DNA of 64,000 bases from Hoeflea_A sp965228785 (GCA_965228785.1 CBDDIF010000002.1:1488001-1552000); one strand, 5' to 3'; counted from the stretch's first letter, positions 19,701 to 27,521 are shown. Notes: generated by a model not told the origin, from the letters alone. Numbers and translations are program-made.

Positions 19701-20338
19701 ACGGCTTGTATTCCGGCCTGTCCCGAAATCTGCCCCCCCACATTGAAGGAGATGTCGCCGACAGCGCCGCCATTGAGACCGAATGGGGCACCAATCTCAG
19801 TGCGATTACCGGCATTGGTGACGCGGATAGCCGAGCCGGGCGCCGTTGACTCTATTTGTCCTAAGAAATTCAGGGAAAGCCCAAAGGCCCCAAGGGGTGA
19901 ACCTTCGGGTCCATCGGTGATACCCTGAGAATCCATCAGTATGGGGATATCGGACCGAATGATGGACATCCCTGTATTGATGTCCAGTGTCCTCGTCGGC
20001 GGGTTTGGTCCGGTGGTCGGGCCGAGACCCCAAACAATTCCGGTCGGATTGACGATGTCGGCCGTCAAACCCGTGACGATGACCTCCGTCGTACCAGCGG
20101 GAACCGCCGCACCAACATTCAATCCGCCTGAAAAATCTCCGGAACAGACGAACGTTGTGCCACTTGTGGGGGAACAGACGGCCCCCGCGTCATCGACGCC
20201 AAGAAAATACAGAGGGAGAAGTGGAATGAGCGCCAGAGGGACCGGTTGCAGCATGGTGGCGCCCATGAGCCGCGACCCAAATTTTCTCAAGTTTAGAGCG
20301 GTATTGCCTTCTAAAATCACAAGTACGCCCCCGTACAA
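10796..20338 (-). CDS. giant glycine-rich autotransporter (type Va secretion) adhesin-like protein
   Basis: One open frame of up to 3180 residues. The N-terminus has a basic region (LRKFGSR) and a hydrophobic signal (about residues 29-44). The passenger contains more than 30 copies of a motif close to AQSIGGGGGNGG spaced about 50-80 residues apart with beta-helix-like GDxSxGIxAQS flanks. The last 300 residues look like an outer-membrane beta-barrel, with alternating strands ending in LEIPF, a terminal phenylalanine as barrels require. The frame opens with TTG 20338; GTG 20320 has GGGGG seven bases upstream and is the better start. Likely surface-exposed or released; adhesion is inferred from the family, not shown. 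Confidence 0.88.
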   Translation of the reverse strand: MYGGVLVILEGNTALNLRKFGSRLMGATMLQPVPLALIPLLPLYFLGVDDAGAVCSPTSGTTFVCSGDFSGGLNVGAAVPAGTTEVIVTGLTADIVNPTGIVWGLGPTTGPNPPTRTLDINTGMSIIRSDIPILMDSQGITDGPEGSPLGAFGLSLNFLGQIESTAPGSAIRVTNAGNRTEIGAPFGLNGGAVGDISFNVGGQISGQAGIQAVSTGGHGIWGSGNGAAGGNIFFGTGSNGLTVTTIAGGNPAVNAASTGGVGGSGLGVNPGGDGGRGGNGGNFIFAPQTVLNLETIGPVAPGVRFSSQGGTGGDGASVGSGRGGNGGAGGTGGQITTSNLNATITTRGFDSPGLISVSVGGKGGDGGKSGSFGQGGDGAAGGFGSLASIVGTFNILTQGKNSDGIAISSVGGRGGEGGDGGFFSGGGDGAGSGSSGPVQISLEEGSNIQTVGDNSVGISAQSLGGRAGAGGSSVGLFSFAADGGSAGKAGIINVQSRSNITTIGNGATAIFAQSIGGGGGKGGDAFGIYYSQSGKGAIGGAGGGVFVDNFGAINTFGNSASGIQAQSISGTGGSGGTSIGLVALGGRGGISQNAGSVEIINTGPIETGGGPQGPAAADLFVPCRIGCSHGIIAQSIGGGGGDGGTTGGWFSVGGAAAGGGGGSSVIIQNSGDITTHLERSSAIIGQSIGGGGGNGGGAVAGGLAASLAIGGSGGVGGNGGSVELQSESGSNISTSGDRSSAIVAQSLGGGGGNGGFSASASVGINFPAVAISVGGTGGTGGSAVLARIRSSVDLQGGTVSTTGVESHGLLAQAIGGGGGNGGFALALSGSNAGSLSVGVGGSGAAGGLGGVADISNNKQIITSGDRSNAIVAQSIGGGGGNGGASITAAAGFGGIAASVGIGGKGGTGNSASTAFALNTGKVSTAGDQSAGMVVQSIGGGGGQGGLAVSGVLSAGSSASVSFGLGGSGDAGGNGASAIARNTGMLVTTGDQSAGVIAQSIGGGGGNGGASIAANISMTQSTNVAAAIGGKGRAGGNGSDTEVSNAGEVETWGDNSQGLLAQSLGGGGGNGGLAVAGNVSLGRSNNVSFSLGGDSGTAGSGGRVDVVSTNHVTTHGDLSAGILAQSVGGGGGNGGSAISGNISTSEGTAVGATIGGAAGGAGSGWIVAVQTSGTVSTSGVYSDGILAQSVGGGGGNGGTAVSGNASFGGSSTQIGFALSGIGGDGGAADAVSVKTLENLVRSNSIEVTGEGSRGVTAQSIGGGGGNAGTIISGNVSGSASKELRLLIGRTGGSGGLSGPVDVDFDGAIFTGQAGRDSAADIGGEHGILAQSIAGGGGAGSVALTGSNNQGKRSLEVAIGGSAGSGAVAGTVKVVKSSTTTTYGRDSHGIFAQSIGGGGGAGGYTSSFAVPNDDASNFGIAVGGSGGDGNSGGRVEIDNRGMVMVAGPGSKGLVAQSIGGGGGAGGSNIVTSLGQDTAASQFQLGVGGGGGAGGAGGSVEVLNTSHIVTGTAGDNGDDGADTPSVGYGILAQSISSGGGMGGVGLKGDLETTGDLSLVVAIGGKGGGTQQANSVLVNNFGGGTITTHDDGAHAIVAQSIGGGGGDGAIGIEGDYSNGSKLGAAVTVGGGGSGGGSASGVQVTTAGDITTYGDGAKAIVAQSIGGGGGNAGFGIEGSLEGDSDEGQGQLALAIGGAGASGGAGGSVSVVVQNNVVLQTGAMAHGRESGLGQMDGIFAQSIGGGGGNGGAGISGDITSNSDQKALDIGLGGGGGGGRAGGTVDVTTGVGSVISVAGQGSRGIFAQSVGGGGGNGGAGIDGGIKAGDGTSNAISVNLGIGRRGGSAGAGGVVTVNNSAQIITNNTGSGNNHGNHAIYAQSVGGGGGTGGIGIAGDLEVAKDAKALTVGVGGIGAGASSGERVNVLNLQNANLQISGKDSTGIFAQSIGGGGGDGQAGINGGVGAADDATGVVQLALGIGGAGGGGGDGGAVIVENLANINGIAGSSNDPAGLRGIVAQSIGGGGGSGGIGVEGTISGSDDSQALAIGIGATGGNGGNAAQGSLIGTIAGAGVGVRNEGEVRTTGDASVGILAQSIGGGGGHGAAGLEGDVETGSGSTIAVALGTKGGSGGSGGTVWVQNLGDVSTTDTLTPNSTWTGSHAVQAQSVGGGGGSGNLTGGLVFGSGGSSKGVSLALGSANGGGSGGNIILENGTESGVPTTSGDVATAAQSSHGLFAQSIGGGGGAAPALSGVETENGNDSWSAVLNLGATGGSGGNGGNVEVNHGAGNITTLGAGSSAIFAQSIGGGGGEAGQAGEQNATFTLDLGADGVGGNGRPVTINVWGAGQQATSISTFREYSTAIVAQSIGAGGGMAGLGARGQGGSIKLGGTNDAFGSAGTVSMDLRDASISTSENFSPGVLSQSVGGGGGYAGHVQVSSSDRFGSNLDFGAGSDNRGNGGAINFDLTNVSVMTNGDHSPAIILQSVGGGGGIAGNTDSSASGALFGSAGGSGRAGRIALNLAAGSVVATGGEQSHAVIAQGAGGTGTSTATGADAVNLNIQSTVSAVGAGAHGVYAQSVGEGRGPILVTVGELGNVTGGTELAGAQEGAAIFLQDGAIGLDPNQIFNFGNIVSSDGEEGLAVKAEGDGRTIFENLGTVIGRVEATPGSRLMNEITGFIQAEKLEVEAVVNEGILDIGPSGATGQTLILGDILQTATGRIEVDLNPNVTNLQGVADDQLLVDGDADLDGFVIVDLLDPFQVDPGRQVVPVILVDNTLLLEGKEPVMPIGGLITELEVTQSAIAQYELVRTGNDEISLGFDIDFANAGILAVANETQAAIAGSVQSIYRAHELDDDAALSLIALGTDEEVVRAYSTLSGEVFVDNQIASYLALNDFSDALLSCSNVTGRTSERFFDSGRCAYLQVEGSDLERDSTSDNLGFDGTNVSLTVGGQLTIGEDWNVGGALRYGNGQVQVNNSNSNSDSDELMAGLSAKRRFGAVGISALGAVGYFDIDNERNPLGLGVINSSQNIWSVAGAVEAAYLIGNDEWFAKPKVSLDVAHFSSSDFTEAGSSSLRLMVDTGAQTYFSLNPAIEFGGEFTLGEQETRVRPHVEVGLTQLLGSATPAIQASFASGGMPSFRTATDMDRTRFEAAVGLDILFRSTTLRLDGAASFSENSQIFGGGARLEIPF

Positions 20339-20584
20339 TTATATTTAAAGTATAATATTCCTCTGCTTTTCCAGCTAATTAGCTTTTTCTTCGATATCGT
20401 TGATGCAACCAACCGGACATCGGTGATGTTAAAACCAGCTTTACGATCACTCAATCCCCAATCACACTTCATCCGCGCGAATCAACTATGCCGTGGCAGC
20501 CTCGCAACGATTTGAAACGTACCTCTGTCGGAACATCTGCCATACTGTCCGTGTTGATTCGCAGCCCAAGGGAGGTCTTTGACC

Positions 20585-21829
20585 GTGTCCCGTATCGCGC
20601 TCCTCTACGTCGTCTTCATCGACATCCTGGGACAGGGACTGCTGCTGCCGATCCTGAGCTCACTGCTGCTCGATCCATCCCAGGATTTCCTGCCGAAGGA
20701 GGTCTCGCAAGCCGGGCGCGAATTGCGTTACGGCATCGTCCTTGCCCTGTTTTATCTGGCCTGGTTTTTCGGCGCGGCTTTCATCTCCAAGGTATCCGAT
20801 TACATCGGACGCAAGGTCTCGATCCTGATCTGTCTGGTCGGCGCGTTCGTCGGCTACGCGCTCACCATCGTCGCCATCGAATATTCGAGCCTGATCCTGC
20901 TCATCGTCGGTCGTTTCATTGGCGGCTTCACGGCCGGCAACCAGCCGATCGCCCAGGCGGCGCTCATCGACGAGGCGAAAGACGATCAGCAGAAGGCGCA
21001 ATTCATGGGGCAGCTGGTCGCCGCGGTTGCACTGGGCTTCATCGCAGGGCCGCTGCTGACAGCTACCCTGAGCAGCAAGACCCTGATGGGCGATGCAGCT
21101 TCGCTGACGCTGCCGATCTATGCGGCCATTCTATTGGTTCTGGTCAACATAGCGCTGATCATCCAGTTTTTCCGGGAAACGCTGGCCGAACGTCGCAAAA
21201 TCGATTTCGGATTGAGCGAGGTGTTTCTCACCCTGCTGCGCATCCGTCACCACCCGATCACGTTGAGGCTGGCGCCCGTCTTCTTCTTCGCGGTCATGGG
21301 TTTCAACGGTTTCTTCATTTTCCTCAACGACTTCCTGATCGAGCGCTTTCAATTCAGCACCGTCCAGAACAGCGTCATCATGATCGTTCTCGGGGCGACG
21401 ATGGGTTTTATCAGCCTGTTTCTGGTCGGCCCGGTCTTCGCCCGCTACAGACAAGTCAACATCATGGTGGTGACGGTCGTCATCATGACTGTCTTCATCA
21501 CCGCGTATGTCTTCAATCCGGTATCGGTGCTCGCCTATGTGCTGATCATTCCGATCATAGCTGCCTTCGGCATCGCCTACCCGACCCTGCTTTCGATGTT
21601 TTCGTCCAGCGTCGATGCCACTCGCCAGGGCTGGGTGATGGGTGTCTGCGTTGCCCTTTTCACCATCGGCTCGGGCTCGGTCTCGATCGTCGGAGGAAGC
21701 GCAATGCGGATCAACCCGGGCCTACCGCTGTTCATCGGGATCGGCAGTTGCATCATCGCGTTGGTGCTGATCGCCGTTCTGTGGCGCGGCAATGCAGACG
21801 TACGGAACCTTGATCCGCACAAGCAATAG
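20585..21829 (+). CDS. MFS transporter
   Basis: About 414 residues with twelve predicted membrane segments. The loop 2-3 motif appears as SKVSDYIGRKVS near residue 70, the main signature of drug/sugar-type major facilitator exporters, and GRFIGGFTAGNQPIAQA lies in helix 4-5. GTG 20585 is eight bases after GGAGGT (20571-20576); a TTG at 20579 is too close to it. It stands alone between the autotransporter and tRNA-Gln. The substrate is unknown; a TetA-like efflux role is only suggested by overall resemblance. Confidence 0.85.
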   Translation: MSRIALLYVVFIDILGQGLLLPILSSLLLDPSQDFLPKEVSQAGRELRYGIVLALFYLAWFFGAAFISKVSDYIGRKVSILICLVGAFVGYALTIVAIEYSSLILLIVGRFIGGFTAGNQPIAQAALIDEAKDDQQKAQFMGQLVAAVALGFIAGPLLTATLSSKTLMGDAASLTLPIYAAILLVLVNIALIIQFFRETLAERRKIDFGLSEVFLTLLRIRHHPITLRLAPVFFFAVMGFNGFFIFLNDFLIERFQFSTVQNSVIMIVLGATMGFISLFLVGPVFARYRQVNIMVVTVVIMTVFITAYVFNPVSVLAYVLIIPIIAAFGIAYPTLLSMFSSSVDATRQGWVMGVCVALFTIGSGSVSIVGGSAMRINPGLPLFIGIGSCIIALVLIAVLWRGNADVRNLDPHKQ

Positions 21830-21916
21830 CCCGCCTGCGCTCAAATTAATCTGGAACCGGCATTTACAATTCGCTATATTTACGCCTATAAGGCCGCCGC
21901 ATCAGCGATGCCTGAT

Positions 21917-21990
21917 TGGGGAATAGGTTAACGGTAGACCCACGGACTCTGACTCCGTTAGTCCCGGTTCGAATCCGGGTTCCCCAGCCA
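21917..21990 (+). tRNA. tRNA-Gln, anticodon CTG
   Basis: A full cloverleaf of 74 bases with encoded CCA: acceptor TGGGGAA/TTCCCCA, D-stem GGTT/GACC, anticodon stem ACGGA/TCCGT around loop CTCTGAC (anticodon CTG), T-stem CCCGG/CCGGG with loop TTCGAAT. Its 3' part, from the anticodon loop on, is repeated 5.1 kb downstream at 27074-27121. Confidence 0.96.
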
Positions 21991-22627
21991 ACCTCCAGCA
22001 TCCAACATCCGTCCGTTCCGACTTTCAGGGATTGCTCCATCTCTCGGGCACTCCGGACTGTGTGCCCAACGATCAACGGCGAAAGCCCTTCAAGCAATGT
22101 AGTCTGTGGCGGGAAGAGCAAGGCGGCCGACTTTACGGGAACTCTCTTGAGGCGGGTTTCTCTGGTCGCCTGAACAATCGCCGCAGCAGATTTCGGGTAG
22201 AGGTCGAAACACTTTTGTCGGGGCTTTGCTGCCAAGCGTCGAAACGACCGCATCTTGCCCTCGAAAGACTTCTACAGGAACTTTGGATCGGTTCGATCAC
22301 CGACCGCCACCGTCAGAGCTTCAAGCTGAATATCCCGGCGTTTCATCCGTGCATATAGCGTTCCTAACAGCTTGGCCGCTAACCTTCCCCAATTGCAAAA
22401 TCCATGCCGAATGCGTGGACGGTCCCTGCTGAGGGAGTTCAGACATATTGCCAGTCGTTGCCTCGATTGTATCTCGCGATATCATTGATATGAAGTTCGA
22501 TCCGCTAACCATCGGTTGCAAACTGACTGCATGTCGCAATTTGCCGTGCAGGTCGCTATATCAAATGACAAGGTGGATTTTGGAACAATCGCGGACGATC
22601 GTGAACTGACGGCGGCAAGCAACGAAT
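21991..22627. other. gene-poor stretch after tRNA-Gln
   Basis: These 637 bases lie at the island-like junction between tRNA-Gln and the RND operon. I find no integrase, transposase or RNA gene; short open frames have no recognisable sequence. The part from about 22380 is visibly richer in A/T than the surroundings and probably carries the promoter of the efflux operon. Confidence 0.45.
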
Positions 22628-23785
22628 ATGATGGCTAAATTCCGGATCCACAAGATTGTGGCAATTGTTGTGCTGGCATTGTCGGCTGCCTGGGTGCTTA
22701 CGGGCGAATTCTCGTCAGTGAACAGCGCGGCCGACAGCGGAGATGAAACCTCAGCGCAACCTGTGGAGACAAGCACGGCGGTGGCCGGATCGCCCGTGCT
22801 GCGGACTGTTGGTGTCATTGAACCGTATTTTATCGATCACAGCCGCGCCGTCCGCATATCCGGCCTGACCGAAGCCGACAAACGGGCGACATTGGCCACG
22901 CGTGCCGCAGGTGTCATCGAAACACTCCCCTTCGAGCAGGGTGATAGCGTTGCCGAAGGCGACGTTATTCTGTCGCTGGAAGTGGAAGAGGAAACCGCGA
23001 TGATCGACACCGCGCGTGCCAAACTCGACCAACGCAAAAAGGAATATGAGGCAACCGAACTGCTTGTAAAAAAGGGCACCCTGCCCAAGCTGCGGGCCGA
23101 CGAAGCACTCTCGGCGCTGACATCGGCGCGCTCGCAGTTGCATCAGGCCGAGGCCGTGCATGGCCGATTGCAGGTCCGTGCACCATTTCCCGGTGTCATC
23201 GACCGGCTGATGGTCGAAAAAGGAAGCTCGGTCCAATCCGGTGCTCAGGTTGCAGTGCTTCTCAAGCTCGATCCGGTGATTGCACGCGGCGAAGTCAGCG
23301 AGAGCGACCTGCACAACATCAAGCTGGGCAACGTGGCAGATATTCGTCTGGTCAATGGCAGGAAGGTACAGGGAACGATTACCTATATCAGCCGTGATGC
23401 CTCGCCGCAGACACGAACTTTTCCCGTCGAGATCGCGGTTTCAAACGCCGATTTGTCGATCCCGGCCGGCATGACGGCAGAGATTACGCTGAGGGCCGAA
23501 ACCGTTCGCGCCGTAGTGTTGCCGCGATCCGTTGTCACGCTTTCCGACAATGGTGACCTCGGGGTCCGCATACTCAATTCGGACGACACAGCGGCGTTTG
23601 TGCCTATCGACCTGATAGACGACATGCCGCGGGGTCTGGTTCTTGGCGGAGTACCGGCAGATGCCCGCATCATTGTCGCCGGACAGGACCTCGTCGTCGA
23701 GGGCGAGAAAGTCAATCCAGTTGAGGCGGACAACGAAGTGGTCCAACGACTGATCGGTGAGGCAACCGGAAAAGCCAACCGATGA
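22628..23785 (+). CDS. RND efflux periplasmic adaptor (membrane fusion protein)
   Basis: A 385-residue HlyD/AcrA-type adaptor joining an RND pump to an outer-membrane channel. An N-terminal signal/anchor spans about residues 9-25. The lipoyl/barrel-sandwich halves are at about 85-120 (AAGVIETLPFEQGDSVAEGDVILSLE) and 175-215 (VRAPFPGVIDRLMVEKGSSVQSG), flanking a coiled-coil hairpin (about 120-175). The beta-barrel domain follows. Start is ATGATG at 22628, with only a weak ribosome site. The stop overlaps the pump gene (ATGA), so the two are translated together. No TolC-like channel gene is adjacent. Confidence 0.92.
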   Translation: MMAKFRIHKIVAIVVLALSAAWVLTGEFSSVNSAADSGDETSAQPVETSTAVAGSPVLRTVGVIEPYFIDHSRAVRISGLTEADKRATLATRAAGVIETLPFEQGDSVAEGDVILSLEVEEETAMIDTARAKLDQRKKEYEATELLVKKGTLPKLRADEALSALTSARSQLHQAEAVHGRLQVRAPFPGVIDRLMVEKGSSVQSGAQVAVLLKLDPVIARGEVSESDLHNIKLGNVADIRLVNGRKVQGTITYISRDASPQTRTFPVEIAVSNADLSIPAGMTAEITLRAETVRAVVLPRSVVTLSDNGDLGVRILNSDDTAAFVPIDLIDDMPRGLVLGGVPADARIIVAGQDLVVEGEKVNPVEADNEVVQRLIGEATGKANR

Positions 23786-26700
23786 CTTTTGTCGATTATG
23801 CCATACGCAATGCGCGGTTGACGATCTCGGTCCTGCTGTTCTTCCTGATCGCAGGCGGGCTTGCCTATCAGTCCATTCCCAAGGAAGCAGAGCCCGACAT
23901 TCAGATTCCCATCGTCTATGTCAGCCTCGGCTATCAGGGCATCTCACCGGAAGATTCCGAACGGCTGCTTCTGCGGCCGGTCGAAACCAAGCTGAAAACG
24001 ATCGCCGGCATCAAGGAGATGCGTTCAACCGCCTATCAGGGTGGCGGCAACGTCGTGGTTGAATTCCAGGCGGGCGCAGACCTCGACAAGGCGCTCGACG
24101 ACGTACGCAACAAGGTCGACGACGCCAAGCCCGATCTGCCGCAGGGTGCCGACGAGCCGTCGGTCAACGAAGTCAATATTTCAGAATTTCCGGTCCTTGT
24201 GGTGACGCTTTCCGGCAATGTGCCGGAACGCGCGCTGACGATCGCCGCCCGAGAACTGCGTGACCGGATCGAAGAGATCAACGGTGTGCTTGACGCCAAT
24301 CTACAGGGCGCGCGCGACGAGCTGGTCGAGGTGATCATCGATCCGGTGAAACTGTCCTCCTATGGGCTGCGCCTCGACCAGTTGATCGCCGGCGTCAACG
24401 CCAATAATTCGCTGGTCGCCGCCGGTCAGATGGAAGGCGACGAAGGCCGCTATGCGGTCAAGGTGCCATCGTTGATCGAGACGGTGGAAGATGTCGCCAA
24501 CCTGCCGATTGTCGCAGGCCCTAACGCTGTGGTGCGTGCCCGTGACCTGGCGACCATCCGCTCGACCTTCAAGGACGCCGAGACCATCACCCGTTTCAAC
24601 GGCAATCCGGCAATTGCGATCGAGGTATCGAAACGCACCGGCGCCAACCTGATCGAGACCGTCGACCGCGTGAAGGTTGCAGCAACTGAGTTCGAGGCGC
24701 TGCTGCCCGAAGGTGCTGCAGTAACCTTCAGCCAGGACAAGTCGACAAATATCCGGCAATTGCTGGGTGACCTTGAAAACAGTGTGCTGACAGCGGTCAT
24801 CCTGGTTTTCGTGGTTATTCTTTATGCACTTTCCGGACGCGCCTCAATGCTGATCGGCCTGGCCATTCCGGCATCCTTCCTGATGGGCATTCTCGGCCTG
24901 TCTTTGGCCGGTTTCACGGTCAATATCGTCGTGCTGTTCAGCCTGATCCTGGCAGTCGGAATGCTGGTGGACGACGCCATTATCGTCACCGAATTCGCCG
25001 AACGGCGGATGACAGAGGGCATGCCGAAGGAAAAAGCCTTTTCGCTTGCCGCACGCCGCATGGCCGGGCCGGTGACCGCTGCGACGATGACGCGTGTCGC
25101 GGCTTTCTCGCCGCTCCTCTTTTGGCCGGGCATTGTCGGCGAGTTCATGAAATACATGCCGATCACGCTGATTGCCACACTGTCCGCATCGCTGATCTAT
25201 GCGCTGGTTTTCGCACCTGCGCTGGGCGCGAAGTTCGCTAAGCCGGTGGTCGAGGAAGGACCGGCTCCCGACGGTTGGTACATGGCTGTCGCCAAGCGCG
25301 CCGTGCGTCACCCCTTTGTTGTCATGTTTTTGTCCATAGGCCTGCTGGTTGCAGTTCCGGTTGCCTACGGCAAATACGGGTCTGGCGTGGAATTCTTTCC
25401 GAGTGTCGAACCCGAATACGGCTTGCTGTATGTCAAGGCGCGCGGCAACCTTTCGCTGGAGGAGCAGGACGTGTTTGTCAGACGTGCCGAGGAGCGTATC
25501 CTTGGCTGGCCGGGCATTGAAACCGTCTACACCCGCACAGGCACCGCAAGCGGCGGCGGTGTGCAACTCGATGAGGATGTCATCGGCGTCATCCAGTATG
25601 AATTTGTCGACTGGCGCGAACGCAAATCAGCGAACAATATCCTTGACGATCTGCGGCTCGCCATGACCGGGATACCCGGTGCCGAGATCGAGGTGCAGGT
25701 GCCTGCGGCCGGTCCGCCCACCGGCAAGGCGATCCAGATCCGCCTGGCCGCGGCCGATCCAGAGGGTCTGGGTGTGGTGGCGCGCGACGTGGCAGCAATG
25801 CTCGAAACCGTCGACGATGTGATTGACATATCGGACGGCCTGCCGCCGCCCGGCATCGACTGGGAAATCGAGGTCGATCAGACGAAGGCGGCGCAATACG
25901 GCATCGCGCCGGCGACGGTCGGTACCGTGGTCCAACTTGTCACGACAGGGCTGAAACTGTCCGAATACCGGCCGGCAGGCATAGACGACGATGTCGATAT
26001 CCGCCTTCGGCTGCCGGAGGACCGCCGGACGCTTTCTACGCTCGACCAGTTACGGGTGGAGACCTCTCAGGGTTCGGTGCCGATTTCCAACTTCGTCGAT
26101 CGCAAGGCGGCCCCCCGCACCGGCACATTGAACCGCATCGACGGCGTGCGCACGATCGTCGTTCAGGCCGGCATACGCGAGGGTATTCAGGCCGACAATG
26201 TACGCCAGATAGTCGTCGCCAACCTCGAAGGCATGAACCTGGAACAGGGCAACACACGCTGGAAACTTGCTGGCGAAGATGAAGAACAGGCGGCCGCGAG
26301 CGCATTCCTGACCAAAGCATTCGGTGCGGCGGTTTTCCTCATATTCGTTGTTCTGCTGGCCCAGTTCAACAGTTTCACATCCGTGGCGCTGGTGCTTTCG
26401 GCCGTTGTGATGTCGACAATCGGCGTGCTGCTCGGTCTGATGATCATGGGCCAGCCCTTCAGCGTGGTCATGACCGGTATCGGCATAATCGCACTCGCCG
26501 GCGTTGTGGTGAACAACAACATCGTCCTGATCGATACCTACGACCGGCTGCGCGAGGAGGGCTGGGACAAGCTCGAAGCGGTTCTCCAGACCTGCCGCGA
26601 ACGCGCCCGTCCGGTGGTACTGACCGCTGTGACCGCCATTCTCGGCGTGCTGCCCATTGCGTTCGGCCTCAATCTGGAGATCCTCAATCACGAGACCAGT

Positions 26701-26961
26701 TTCGGTGCGCCGTCAACGCAGTGGTGGATAGCGCTGTCGAGCGCCATCGTTTTCGGCCTGGCCTTTTCAACCGTACTGACGCTCGTTGTCACACCGTCCG
26801 CACTGATGATTGTGACACGCTCGAACGATAGCAAGGTGTACGCCTACCTCTCCCGTGTCAGGAATTTTCTGCGTCGTAAACGGCCGGAGGACAAAGAGGC
26901 CCCGTCAATGGGTAAAGAGCCGAAAGTACCGGTCAAGGGAGAGACCAAGGCTGCCGAATAG
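23782..26961 (+). CDS. RND family efflux pump, inner-membrane permease
   Basis: A 1059-residue proton-driven exporter of the hydrophobe/amphiphile RND family. Transmembrane helix 1 is at about 10-30. The large periplasmic domain is followed by helices 2-6, with the proton-relay aspartates in AVGMLVDDAIIVTEF near residue 395. The second half repeats the layout, with GIIALAGVVVNNNIVLIDTY near 910. The C-terminal tail of about 40 residues is charged. It acts with the adaptor encoded just upstream. Substrates are unknown. The pair lies between tRNA-Gln and a displaced tRNA-Gln 3' fragment, which suggests acquisition by integration. Confidence 0.94.
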   Translation: MTFVDYAIRNARLTISVLLFFLIAGGLAYQSIPKEAEPDIQIPIVYVSLGYQGISPEDSERLLLRPVETKLKTIAGIKEMRSTAYQGGGNVVVEFQAGADLDKALDDVRNKVDDAKPDLPQGADEPSVNEVNISEFPVLVVTLSGNVPERALTIAARELRDRIEEINGVLDANLQGARDELVEVIIDPVKLSSYGLRLDQLIAGVNANNSLVAAGQMEGDEGRYAVKVPSLIETVEDVANLPIVAGPNAVVRARDLATIRSTFKDAETITRFNGNPAIAIEVSKRTGANLIETVDRVKVAATEFEALLPEGAAVTFSQDKSTNIRQLLGDLENSVLTAVILVFVVILYALSGRASMLIGLAIPASFLMGILGLSLAGFTVNIVVLFSLILAVGMLVDDAIIVTEFAERRMTEGMPKEKAFSLAARRMAGPVTAATMTRVAAFSPLLFWPGIVGEFMKYMPITLIATLSASLIYALVFAPALGAKFAKPVVEEGPAPDGWYMAVAKRAVRHPFVVMFLSIGLLVAVPVAYGKYGSGVEFFPSVEPEYGLLYVKARGNLSLEEQDVFVRRAEERILGWPGIETVYTRTGTASGGGVQLDEDVIGVIQYEFVDWRERKSANNILDDLRLAMTGIPGAEIEVQVPAAGPPTGKAIQIRLAAADPEGLGVVARDVAAMLETVDDVIDISDGLPPPGIDWEIEVDQTKAAQYGIAPATVGTVVQLVTTGLKLSEYRPAGIDDDVDIRLRLPEDRRTLSTLDQLRVETSQGSVPISNFVDRKAAPRTGTLNRIDGVRTIVVQAGIREGIQADNVRQIVVANLEGMNLEQGNTRWKLAGEDEEQAAASAFLTKAFGAAVFLIFVVLLAQFNSFTSVALVLSAVVMSTIGVLLGLMIMGQPFSVVMTGIGIIALAGVVVNNNIVLIDTYDRLREEGWDKLEAVLQTCRERARPVVLTAVTAILGVLPIAFGLNLEILNHETSFGAPSTQWWIALSSAIVFGLAFSTVLTLVVTPSALMIVTRSNDSKVYAYLSRVRNFLRRKRPEDKEAPSMGKEPKVPVKGETKAAE

Positions 26962-27073
26962 GCCCGCTGGGGTGGTGTCAGGCCAATTCTGACTGGTCTC
27001 GGCCAAGCCGACGTCACCGCTCCGAGAGAGGTTCGATGGGGCTGATCCTCAAGACAGGCATCAGCCCGTCTTT

Positions 27074-27121
27074 CTCTGACTCCGTTAGTCCCAGTTCGAA
27101 TCTGGGTTCCCCAGCCAACCT
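27074..27121 (+). repeat. displaced 3' fragment of tRNA-Gln (att-like direct repeat)
   Basis: These 48 bases match 21947-21994, running from the anticodon loop through CCA and into the flank, at 46 of 48 positions. The two differences (G21966 to A27093 and C21976 to T27103) form a compensatory pair change in the T-stem, so the copy derives from a functional tRNA. This is the pattern left when an element integrates at a tRNA 3' end and restores it. No 5' half is present, so it is not a working gene. Confidence 0.85.
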
Positions 27122-27167
27122 TCAAAATACGATATTTCAAAGGGTGCATCCGTGTACTGATGCTGCC

Positions 27168-27521
27168 ATGCGCGTTACAGTCTGCGTCGCCATGACCAAA
27201 CCACGCAGAATGTCATCCCAGGAGGCCCATGCCTTTTTGAAGGATCGCACGCTGCATGCGCTGGATCCCGATACGCAGGCAGCTGTTGCTCGCGTGACCT
27301 ATGGGAGCGATGGAAAATGCCATGCCGTCATGGTGTCGGGCGAGACCACGCCTGGCGTGTGGGGACTGACGGATACGGGATACTGGACCCAATACGAGCG
27401 ATTTCGAGACGGCGCACGGCATGAGTTCACGCTAATACTGGTCAGCGACCGTGTCGCTCAGGCTTACTTTGCTGATGGTCGGCGGGCTTTCCTGCAGACA
27501 CCGGATCTGCCGGAGCGATAG
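27168..27521 (+). CDS. hypothetical protein, small soluble
   Basis: About 117 residues, with in-frame ATG codons at 27168, 27192 and 27210 and no decisive ribosome site. The core from SSQEAHAFLKDRTLHALD onwards has alternating beta-strand-like segments (AVMVSGETTPGVWGLTD, EFTLILVSDRVAQAYFADG) and no signal peptide, membrane segment or catalytic motif I recognise. It begins 46 bases after the tRNA-Gln fragment. Coding status rests on codon-like composition and length only. Confidence 0.5.
   Translation: MRVTVCVAMTKPRRMSSQEAHAFLKDRTLHALDPDTQAAVARVTYGSDGKCHAVMVSGETTPGVWGLTDTGYWTQYERFRDGARHEFTLILVSDRVAQAYFADGRRAFLQTPDLPER

Noticed and set aside
10796..20338. CRISPR-like or tandem DNA repeats
   Set aside because: The recurring GC-rich blocks are codons of the AQSIGGGGG motif in one continuous frame, with irregular spacing and no repeat-spacer structure.
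21991..22627. Integrase or its remnant next to tRNA-Gln
   Set aside because: No frame shows the tyrosine-recombinase R...HxxR...Y pattern. The island is inferred only from the tRNA fragment.
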